Assembly (NCBI GenBank): GCA_917880885.1
Contig: OU862917.1
Location: 32,414,104-32,478,103, forward strand
DNA: 64,000 nt
Source of the DNA: Limnephilus marmoratus
Lineage: Eukaryota > Arthropoda > Insecta > Trichoptera > Limnephilidae
Direction: 5' to 3'
Part shown: in pieces, positions 55,836 to 64,000 of the stretch
Layout: each line of letters starts with the position of its first letter
How positions within the stretch are numbered: the first letter of the stretch is position 1
Made by a program: the position numbers and the translations under genes
The notes under the pieces: generated by a model
Database searches by the model: none
Seen by the model: only the letters and a program-made list of their open reading frames with translations
Told to the model about the DNA's origin: nothing

Positions 55836-58062
55836 GGCAACTACTGCATTCAGTAAGGTTCTTAGGTATGTAAAAAGTGTGAGACGAACTTACTGACATA
55901 GACCCCCACTGTCTCTGGGCAGTGGGTCTGGGTCTCTTGTATACTATTCACATAAAAAGTAAGATAACCTTCAAACACCTCTACTATTTACAATAGAGAA
56001 TAGTAAAATCTGGTATAATAAAGTTCATGGTTTATGAGATTCGTATGGGATGGTCACGTCACATTTTCAAGTTCGTATAATTTATAACGTGCACACCCAA
56101 ATTTGATAATCAGAACTTCACAGATCCATTTACGTAGATTGTGGTCGAATATTCCACGGTCTATTATTATTAATATTACGTGGGTAATTCAATATTATCC
56201 GTAAGTATTTAAATTAGGCTTTTATTGATCAATTATAATAACCGTCCATGTGGAATGAAAAGAATCGGATGACCGTAAAAATTACGATGCCCATCTCTTT
56301 CGGTATTATCGTTTTCTATGTCTAAATTATGTTCATAATATCTTTGCGTTATTACTTGGATTTTAACCATTTACTTGTAATATCTACGCAGATGCAGTTC
56401 TGTGATAGAAAGATATCTTTTAATATTCTTTCACGGGTTTTTATGGAGTTTCTGATATACACAGGAAGATTATTTTTAGTAGTTTGTGTTGTTTTATCGG
56501 CACCTAGTCAAATAAAATGTGTAGATTGATTAATAACTATAAAAATGTTATGTTTACTTAACCCCATACTGTAATGCTTGCAAAAGCGTAAAAAAGATTC
56601 GTTTAAATTTAAAAAAAATATATTTATTCCAAAATTCTCGGAACGGTGATCTCTGGCAGCACGACATTTACACATCCTTTCTGCTTGTTGTTTCTAGGGC
56701 ACCGCAAGTATTTTCTCTTGGCAAAGCCATTTTTTGTTTCATATGTTTTAATTCCTTCAAAAATGAAGAGATTTCTCCCTCAATGAACTAGGCTCCACAA
56801 TTCCCAACGGATGGAGCTCAGCGACGCCTGTGATACTTGATCAGTAATGACCAGTCCAACCATCTATATATGTATAATAACAATTCCATCTTTACGGTGT
56901 ATACGAGTATACCTATATATTATTTATATTACGATTAAATTGTTAATGATAAAGTCCGCGCGAGCCCTACCTAAAATATTTCTAACTGCTTCAAATTCTA
57001 GTTTAAAAATGATTTTCACAAAGTTGGTCTGTTGAGCGTTGGGATGAACTTGCTGGAAGACAAATTTGCTCCATGCAGACCACAAAAGATAAAAAGCAAT
57101 GCTTCTTCCGATATTTTACGAAAACGCGTTTTCTTTTTAATTGGTGTTTTCTTAAACCAATATTTTTAGTTTCGGTTTTACTTTTAAGGTTCACACATTC
57201 TAGGTAATACTTGGTCAGTGAGTCCAACACATCGGTGATCTTCATCTTCTCCTCCCAAACATTTTGCCAGTTACGAGCTTCTCCAGGTTCGACTTCTCAA
57301 TTTGGCGAGCAACGGGTCCAAAGGATCTTAGGACATTGTAGGCAAACATGATAGACTATTGTGTATGCCTATTGCCAACTCTCGCAGAATTGATAGATTA
57401 GTGCGTCTGGAATCCTGAGCATTCTTCCTTAGCGTCTTTTCCAGTTTTCTTTCGCTAAACACAATAACTAGACGTTTCAATTGATGTTTTCATATCTCCC
57501 TGTATTGAAGACCGTCCTCTGGAACTATCCCAAAGATATTCCGGTAATCCATACCTTCACCATTGTTCTGGCCCATTCTGACCACACAATATCATATTAC
57601 ACGTCGCATTTGAATACTCGGATCTTTTTATTACCACGATCAACCATTACCGCACCACCTCGTTCTGGACAATCTATTGTTGAGGTTGTTTAATAAATAT
57701 TATATCTTTGGGGCAACCATTTCCATAGCACTTGCAGGTAAACCACCGTGGGCCGATGCTTGTTCATACTTCTTTTCTGCATGCACCTGGAACTTTTACA
57801 AATACACTAGTAATTTTCTTCGTAGTTTCTTCATTCATAAATATTTATGGATGATGCTAAATCATAAAAGATTTGAATAATTCTGATACAAAACTATAAT
57901 TTTGATTGGAATGTGTTTACTTTCTTTCTTACTTTAATCGCCTGAATCTTTTTTATAAAGATTGACTTCTACCTATTATTTCGTGTGGCGTCGATGGAAA
58001 ACTTGATTAATTTCAAAATATCTCAATGATTTTTTTTTTCAGATTTCGTTCCTATTTAATAC
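55836..58062. other. unassigned DNA with coding-like minus-strand text
   Basis: Between about 56640 and 57700 the minus strand has several open pieces (ITDVLDSLTKYYLECVNLKS at 57240, and RKYLRCPRNNKQKGCVN at about 56700). The latter loosely resembles a FLYWCH-type zinc module (xYWxC...C). I cannot join or name them. Confidence 0.25.
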
Positions 58063-58410
58063 TAGCTGGTACCCGGCATGCGTTGCTATGCCATTCAAAG
58101 AAATAAATTGATTGTCCTTTCCCGTGCATCCCCGTTCCCTTCCACCTTCCCCCTCCCTCGTATATTTCCTCTCCGTACACCCCACCTCCCCCCTGCCTTT
58201 CCTCCCTTCCACTAAAATATATGAAATACACACATTTTCATTTATACAAATTTCATAACGCCAGAGCTTACCATTATATACAGCCTATGTTACTCGCTGA
58301 TAATGTAGCTTTCTATTGGTGAAAAAAAAATTAAATTGGTTCAGTAGTTTCGGAGCCTATTCAATGCAAACAAACAATCAAATCGTTCCTCTTTATAGTA
58401 TCTATTAGTA
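58063..58410 (-). mobile_element. non-autonomous Helitron, subfamily D
   Basis: The + strand starts CTAGCTGGTACCCGGCATGC with the hairpin GGCATGCGTTGCTATGCC. The other end on the minus strand starts TCTACTAATAGATACTATAA. Same ends as 24470-24992; it has a C-rich rather than GA-rich interior at 58115-58210, the same bias on the element strand. Confidence 0.65.
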
Positions 58411-58413
58411 GAC

Positions 58414-58830
58414 TAGCAGGGGTACCTGGCTTTGCTCAAGGAATTGATATGAGATTGAATTGACGTTTCAACACACAACGGATCTTTCTTTATATACCCC
58501 TACCAATGGATAGCCGCACTCAAACAAAAAGTCTTCGAATGGTCCACAATGTTCCAGAACATTCCACAACATTCGAGAGTGTTCTGGAATGTTTCACAAT
58601 GATCTGGGATGTTCCGGGATGTTTCCAAACGTTGCTGACTATTCCCGAACATTCCACAACATTCTAGAGTCTATCGGGATGTTCTGGATTGTTGTGGAAG
58701 CTCTCGAATACTCTCAAATGTTCTGGACTGTTCTAGTAATTTATAAAGGGCGAAACTTCCAGCCCTTATATCTTCAAAAACACGCCCTTCAGGTAAAAAT
58801 GGGATCCTTCTTCATGGATGGGGGATAAAG
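58414..58830 (-). mobile_element. probable Helitron end, adjacent to and possibly containing the HSE-like array
   Basis: CTAGCAGGGGTACCTGGCTT directly after the previous element resembles a subfamily D-like CTAG end on the minus strand. The opposite end cannot be fixed. Confidence 0.4.
58531..58740. promoter_or_regulatory. 10-bp-periodic array of heat-shock-element-like units
   Basis: About 20 consecutive 10-bp units of the form GTTCYRGAAT, for example GTTCCAGAAC, ATTCCACAAC, GTTCTGGAAT, ATTCCCGAAC. Several fit the heat-shock element rule of alternating nGAAn/nTTCn: TTCCAGAACATTC at 58552, TTCTGGAATGTTT at 58582, TTCCCGAACATTC at 58642. A TATA-like TTATAAAGGGCG follows at 58741. HSF trimers bind such arrays in animals. 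No transcript start or gene downstream is known here. Confidence 0.5.
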
Positions 58831-58966
58831 GGCTACAACATCATAATATAACTCCATTGATCTTACTGGGACTCGTTTCTGAGTTTTTGCGGCACGCACA
58901 TTGTACACTTTCTCTTATAATATATTTATTAATTCCTATCATTTTTCATATCTTACGATGGGCCAT

Positions 58967-59474
58967 AGTAAAAATTTCATGTTGTTTTTTATACATTTTT
59001 TGTTGAATGTGAATATTTTGGTTATTATAGTAAAAATTTCATGCTGTTTTTTTATACATTTTTTGTTGAATGTGAATATTTTGGTTATTATAGTAAAAAA
59101 TTCATGTTGTTTTTTTTATACATTTTTTGTTGAATGTGAATATTTTGGTTATTATAGTAAAAATTTCATGTTGTTTTTTTTATACATTTTTGTTGAATGT
59201 GAATATTTTGGTTATTATAGTAAAAATTTCATGTTGTTTTTTATACATTTTTTGTTGAATGTGAATATTTTGGTTATTATAGTAAAAATTTCACGTTGTT
59301 TTTTTTATACATTTTTTGTTGAATGTGAATATTTTGGTTATTATAGTAAAAATTTCATATTGTTTTTTTTATACATTTTTTGTTGAAATGTGAATATTTT
59401 GGTTATTATAGTACTTAAAAAATTCATGTTGTTTTTTATACATTTTTTGTTTAATGTGAATATTTTGGTTATTC
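58967..59474. repeat. 62-bp tandem array, eight units
   Basis: Units such as GTAAAAATTTCATGTTG, a T-run, ATACATTTTTTGTTGAATG and TGAATATTTTGGTTATTATA repeat with 61-65-bp spacing, varying mainly in T-run length. The last unit is followed by TCTTAGGGAG. The 161-codon + ORF across the array (58901-59386) changes frame with T-run length and is not a gene. Confidence 0.85.
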
Positions 59475-59550
59475 TTAGGGAGTATTATTAAATCTTCTCT
59501 CGGTAAACTGTTACTCAGCGGTGGTGAAATAGTAATATACCCAACGAGTA

Positions 59551-59982
59551 GGACTCCAGATACTAATATCTACAGCCTGTATGTCGGACGAATATCTACA
59601 GCTCATATGTTGAACTAATATCTACGAACTTCAGAGTGTTGATTAATATCTACAGAGCGTAGGTTGAACTAATATCTACAGAGCGTAGGTTGGACTAATC
59701 AGCTAAATGTGTCCAATAGTCCGATATTAGGGATTTTTACATACATACCTACATAAATTAAGTTTTTTAAACTGCATACGTAATATTACGTTATTCCAAT
59801 ATGCTATACATAATTGCAAATCCAACCTCTGCCAGTGCTGTAGATATTCGTCAACACTTTGGTTCTCATAGATATTAATCAACCGTTTGAGATGTAGATA
59901 TTCGTCAACACTTTGTTTCTCATAGATATTAGTTCGATTTTTTCAGTTTTTGGAATTCCTGTAGATATTAGTAGACGCCTCC
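59551..59982 (+). mobile_element. 432-bp element with 8-bp TSD, copy 2
   Basis: Exactly as long as copy 1 (432 bp). Flanks AACGAGTA (59543-59550) and AATGAGTA (59983-59990) match at 7 of 8. Ends and subrepeats as in copy 1 with few differences, so both insertions look fairly recent. Confidence 0.75.
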
Positions 59983-61116
59983 AATGAGTAGTGCTAATCG
60001 ACAGTTTTATTTTTCAGAGTTGGTATAATTAGCTCTTATTGTAAAAATCAATTGGTATGCAAAAATCGATTGGTATGCAAAACATTATCGGTGTATTTAA
60101 TATCAATAACATCATTATAAATTATAACCCTAAGTCTTTCATCGATTTTGTTTTGTCTAGCTTGTTTTACTCCAATCTTGAGGTCAAAATTGTTGGTATT
60201 GAACTGAAAGTTTCACTTCTTATTAATTTGAAGACGCTTTCGATGAATCTAGTTAATCTCGATATAAAATTCAAATACATTGTGGAGGTTTTATGCCACA
60301 TGGTCAATTTTTATGGATAAATCGCTCATTTAGTCATTGTGTTTTATTTTACAATTTTATAAGTCCATACGGTTTTTACAACATAAAATGGTTACAATTT
60401 TCATGTGAGTGTTAGTTATGAAACAATGGTTGTATACATTAATTACGTAATTAGATTACATTGGGTTATAATTTAGTTTTTAAAACATAGTCTAAAATTA
60501 TCAGAAATAAAAATTCGACATGAAAAATTTATTTAGGTGCATTTTAAACATCGAATTTGTCGTGTTAAAAAATGTCGATATAATTTTTTTTTTAAACTAT
60601 GTAGGCGAAGAATAATTGCCGATTTTGCTTCATAATTTTTTTGTTAACCCCTTAGACTTCGACCATAGTGTGTCAGGTCAGAATATTTCCACTTTAAAAT
60701 CACCAATGTATGCCGAATAAAATAAAAATACTTAATGGAATGTTTGTGAACGTTTTCAAAAACTAAAAACTGTTTTTGGAAGGTGATATTAGAAATAACC
60801 GTGTCATTTTTTAAATAAAAAAAATTTGAAAGCAAACTTTACAAAGTTTTAATAATGGCTCACCTTACGTTTTTTCTAACTAAAATCACTGGTATTGAAA
60901 AAAAATACATACGTATTTTATTAGACAAATGTATTGTAAAAGTTATCTTTACCTCATTTTTTTTTCATTTCATGTAAAAATAATTAATAAAAAAATCACA
61001 ATTTATTTTTAAATTGTGGTCGGAAACTTTGGTTTCATAAAGGTGTACATTTTAATTATTTTGTATTTATATTTTAGATTTGAATATATAGCGTGGTGTT
61101 TTCTCCCCCCAGTACC
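59983..61116. other. unassigned AT-rich DNA with an old repeat
   Basis: 60650-60960 is related to the broken repeat at 14086-17420. The 87-codon ORF at 60057-60320 has no motif. Confidence 0.35.
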
Positions 61117-61124
61117 GTCTAGAT

Positions 61125-61380
61125 CAGGGTTTCCCAACCAGTGGTCGTTGGGAAACCGGAAGTGGAGAGGCTAGGAGATCATCCGCGAGTCAATAAGCGA
61201 CTAGCGCGCGGGCGGTCCCTAGTCGAAAAGTCTGAATAAAAAAAATCGGAACAATATTCAGTTTATCATTATTGTACCTTGTGGTCAGTGACCATTACGG
61301 TATTCCGTTTCGCCCGCCCCATCCCACCCCGTTCTACCCGTACAAGTGGTCCCGGGTCAGAAAAAGGTTGGGAACCACTG
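61125..61380. mobile_element. 256-bp hAT MITE
   Basis: CAGGGTTTCCCAACCAGTGG at the left and complement of AAGGTTGGGAACCACTG at the right, a common hAT end. Flanks GTCTAGAT (61117-61124) and GTCTGGAT (61381-61388) match at 7 of 8. No ORF. Confidence 0.8.
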
Positions 61381-61762
61381 GTCTGGATCGTATTTTTCAC
61401 TATGATAGTAAGGGAGACAACGATTTCTAAGATACCTATATGAGTTGTTCCGAAAAGCGAACAAATTAGCCTGAGTGAGGGGTTGACGATAATTGAAATA
61501 GGTCCTAATGCCTAGGGTGTTGAGTGTAGGTACTCTTATGCTGACTTGACTTCGACCTTCGACCCTCGAATTTCAAACTTAAAATTGATAAATCGTAATA
61601 ACTTTCGCTGTATTCTTTCGACATTTTTTTATGTGAATTTTACGGTGAGGTGACCAAACGACGGAGTTATGCTCTGTTTGGTTGCGAACTAATCAGACGA
61701 ATAAAGTTTTCGTTAAGTTTTTAATGGTTCTCAGCATTAAACAATACCATTTCTGTTTCCAG

Positions 61763-61899
61763 GGTAAATCCAAGAGAGACGCCTCGGTGGTGGAGCTAAA
61801 AAAACACCTTCGGGAGATGTACATAGAGATGGACAGGAAGTTCATAGTCCTCTTCCCGGAGGGAGGCTTCTTGAGGAAACGGAAGGAAACCAGCCAAAG
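61763..61899 (+). CDS. LPGAT1: internal exon of an LPGAT1-like acyltransferase
   Basis: The exon is 137 bp, 45 codons plus 2 nt. It follows a pyrimidine tract and acceptor (TTTCTGTTTCCAG) and ends at a strong donor (CAAAG, then GTAAGC). It encodes GKSKRDASVVELKKHLREMY, then DRKFIVLFPEGGFLRKRKET. FPEGG is acyltransferase block III, the substrate-pocket motif of the PlsC/AGPAT superfamily; the FPEGGFLRKR form with an R-D...KKHL lead is characteristic of LPGAT1, which acylates lysophospholipids in the endoplasmic reticulum membrane. The catalytic H-x4-D motif should lie in an upstream exon, which I could not find in the window. Intron phases: 0 before, 2 after. The gene continues beyond 64000. 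Confidence 0.85.
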
Positions 61900-62075
61900 G
61901 TAAGCATCGTAAACCGTCATTTGAATTCACAGATTTGCAGACGCAGTTTGATTTCGTTTCGTTCCAACGTTCCGGTGCGGACCTATGAATTCATTATCAA
62001 AATATCATTAACGTTCCTGCGATCCTGCATCTTGCTAACATCACTTCTTGTCCTTTTATTAGCAATTAATTCATA
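61900..62075 (+). other. intron start after the acyltransferase exon
   Basis: Begins GTAAGCATCG; nothing else is seen before the foldback element. Confidence 0.6.
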
Positions 62076-62525
62076 TTAAGGTTAAACGTCACGTACGTGA
62101 TAATCTACGCATTCACAGATGGCGCCAATTAAATAATTTTAGGTTTTTAATACTTTTTGCACTTTACGCTTTAAAATATTAAGGTAAATTAATTGTTTGC
62201 GCCTGTACATATTTATTATGAATATAAATAAGTAGTTTTTTGTCCATAAACAAACCCAAATCTTTCAAGAAAGGCTGAAAAATTCAATTTTGTATCGGTG
62301 ACTCAATCCAATATTGTATTTTTCAGCCCTACTTGAAAGATTTGGGTCTGTTTATGGAAAAAAACTATTTATTTATATTCATAATAAATATATACAGGCG
62401 CAAACAATTAATTAACCTTAATATTTTAAAGCGTAACATGCAAAAAGTATTAAAAACTTAAAATTCTTTAATTGGCGTTATCTGTGAACGCGAAGATTAT
62501 CACATACGTGACGTTTAACCTTAAA
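62076..62525. mobile_element. 450-bp TTAA foldback element (long hairpin)
   Basis: The left arm (from TTAAGGTTAAACGTCACGTA) and the right arm (to ACGTGACGTTTAACCTTAA) are about 215 bp each and nearly complementary throughout, with a loop near 62298-62312. Flanking TTAA and GG...CC ends suit a TTAA-target element. If transcribed as part of the acyltransferase intron it would give long double-stranded RNA. A second right-arm end (62526-62620) follows directly. Confidence 0.75.
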
Positions 62526-62704
62526 GCATAACTTGCAAGAAGTGTTACTTAAAATAATTAAATTGGCGCCATCTGTGGATTCGTAGATTATAACGTACGT
62601 TCCGTTTAACCTTATCTTTATCATAGTTTATTTGTAATATTTCGAATAGTTTTCTAAATTCATATTTAATAAATATTATATACCTATATCAACCGCCATA
62701 ACAC

Positions 62705-62780
62705 TGGCACGTGTCTAGCATGGTGGTCGAAAAATTCTCAACGACTGTAATAAACAATGCACCGAATAAAGAAAAAAAAA
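62705..62780 (+). repeat. 75-bp dispersed segment, also at 27525-27600
   Basis: GTGTCTAGCATGGTGGTCGA, CTCAACGACTGTAATAAACA and GAATAAAGAAAAAAAAA recur at 27530 (TAGCACAGTGGTCGAAAAAA and so on). It looks like the 3' end of a retroposon with AATAAA and A tail. Confidence 0.45.
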
Positions 62781-62869
62781 AGCTAAAAAAGATATAATTT
62801 CGATTTCTCTAAGGAACGTAATTTTACAGCTGGCTCTATTTTTTAAATTTATTTGGCAGTTTAAACGAC

Positions 62870-62945
62870 AAAAATGGACACGATAATGCTGTCTGAAACA
62901 TTGGCTAAAGAAGGCGAAAGTGCAACATGGCATAAATACCCTTAG
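62870..62945 (+). repeat. third, degenerate Penelope-type terminal repeat
   Basis: ATGGACACGATAATGCTGTC, GAAACATTGGCTAAAGAAGG and GCAACATGGCATAAA match 48020-47990 and 22240-22300; the CTGATGA part of the hammerhead is gone. Confidence 0.5.
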
Positions 62946-63417
62946 AATAAATCACAATAATTTAATATTTTCAAAAAAATTGCAGTGCCCATGAAAAAGA
63001 TAAAAGATAATGCAATATTGTGAATGCATTTAAAATGTTCCTAAATTGCTCATTATCACATTATAATCATTTCTGCGCTCATTCATTAAAAAAACATAAA
63101 AATATGAATGGGTCATTGGTTTCAGAATTCAATAGAAGATGATGATATTATTGATATGGAGATAAAGTGCAATATAATACCCAGTACCTGCCTACATTAT
63201 ATACAAGAAGACCTCATCACTGATACAAACCATAACAATCACTCAAATGATTGAAACAACTCCATTCATGAGAGAACAAAGTTAGACTTTATTCACATGC
63301 TTTCATTAAAGAAATTAATTGAGTTCCAAATGAGGATTTTGCTAACTTATTGTGTTGAAATGATTTTAACGTTTAATATTTAATGACATTTTTAATGTTA
63401 ATGCTGGAATGAATGCT
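62946..63417. other. unassigned AT-rich intron-like DNA
   Basis: Nothing recognised. Confidence 0.35.
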
Positions 63418-63420
63418 TAT

Positions 63421-63828
63421 GGGGGCGTTCAAGTATTATAGGTAACCCAATTTTTGAAGATTTTTGACCCTCCCTCCCCCCCTTGTAACGCGCCGTAACT
63501 TTTTTACCCCCCCCCCCCACCTAAATGTTACATAACACCCAAGTGACTATTTTTACCTAAAACTCACAATTAAGTTGCGCAAAGTACCGGAAAGTCGCTT
63601 AAAATAAAATAAAAATGATGTGCAATACAGTCGAGCGATTCCCCGTACAATATAAACGAAAAGGATTGCCAACTTGGAAAATTTTAATTCCTTAGTTTTT
63701 TATTTAAATTTAAAAAATATATTTTACGTAACGCATTGTTCGAAACCCCCTCCCGCCCCGGTAACGCACAGAAACGTTTTACAACACCCCCCGCCCCAAA
63801 GTGCGTTACGTAATACTTGAACGGCCCC
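63421..63828. mobile_element. 408-bp MITE with C runs and 3-bp TSD
   Basis: GGGGGCGTTCAAGTATTA at the left and complement of TAATACTTGAACGGCCCC at the right; TAT on both sides (63418-63420 and 63829-63831). Interior has long C runs near both ends, like 36614-36903. Confidence 0.6.
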
Positions 63829-64000
63829 TATGGTTGGAATGTAGAATCACCTTTTCATTGAGACATTGCACCTATTGGCTTGAAAGAGCATATTTAGGTA
63901 CCTAATTGTTGTTCAATGGCAGCATTAAATGTATTGATTCAATTATTTCAAATGTATTTCTATGTTTGGGAACTGGTTGACGTTTTAGTATAAACCTCCT

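Noticed and set aside
56640..56760. FLYWCH-type zinc finger on the minus strand
   Set aside because: Only a vague YLRC...KGC pattern with frame changes; the tryptophan of the motif is missing.
58901..59386. 161-codon ORF
   Set aside because: It runs through the 62-bp tandem array and depends on T-run length; low-complexity FFIHFLLNVNILVII repeats only.
58967..59474. Possible CRISPR array
   Set aside because: Units are directly adjacent without unique spacers, in a eukaryotic genome.

Overview
The window is eukaryotic nuclear DNA, AT-rich, and reads as an arthropod genome, most likely an insect. The evidence is one spliced exon of an animal acyltransferase with good splice sites, many animal-type transposons (non-LTR elements, a Penelope-like element, Helitrons, hAT, TTAA-target and TA-target elements), arthropod-style tRNA-derived SINE pieces, and almost no long ORFs. 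A sap-feeding hemipteran is plausible from the repeat types, but I cannot prove it. There are no bacterial genes, operons or CRISPR arrays, and I recognise no endogenous viral gene.

The only host coding sequence I can support is one 137-bp internal exon at 61763-61899 (+). It encodes the FPEGG region of an LPGAT1-type lysophospholipid acyltransferase. The 61 kb before it look like intron or intergenic DNA filled with repeats. A GC- and CpG-rich patch at 280-605 is the best candidate for promoter or first-exon DNA.

Layout. 1-9 kb: truncated Jockey/CR1-like LINE (1615-2235), several non-autonomous Helitrons (2838-3804, 8077-8360), first TTAA element (5992-6392). 9.4-20 kb: a foldback fragment, a hAT element built of ATCGAT-rich repeats (11046-11818), a deep nest at 14.1-17.4 kb (Helitrons, a hAT inside a Helitron, a second hAT inside the first), and a decayed YqaJ-nuclease gene (17830-19250). 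19-30 kb: a dispersed family called B here, a hammerhead-type Penelope relic, a Helitron with a GA-rich insert, SINE relics, and an RTE-like LINE relic. 29.7-41 kb: second and third TTAA elements, two copies of a 432-bp 8-bp-TSD element (one split by two LINE tails), Harbinger-like MITEs, a Penelope-like GIY-YIG element with a hammerhead ribozyme, and a CR1-like LINE relic. 41-58 kb: more family B, second copy of the first LINE, RTE relics, TA-flanked elements, a second hammerhead, a TTAAC satellite, and an RT relic inserted in an RTE relic. 58-64 kb: two Helitron ends, a 10-bp-periodic heat-shock-element-like array, a 62-bp tandem array, the third 432-bp element, a hAT MITE, the acyltransferase exon, a long TTAA foldback and a 3-bp-TSD MITE.

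No set of genes here forms a pathway. The most notable signals are hammerhead ribozyme cores in Penelope-type repeats, the 10-bp HSE-like array, the 432-bp family with three complete and datable insertions, TTAA elements with a conserved 46-codon reading frame, and the multi-level transposon nest. All coordinates of repeat edges without a target duplication are approximate, and all homology calls are from reading, not from a search.
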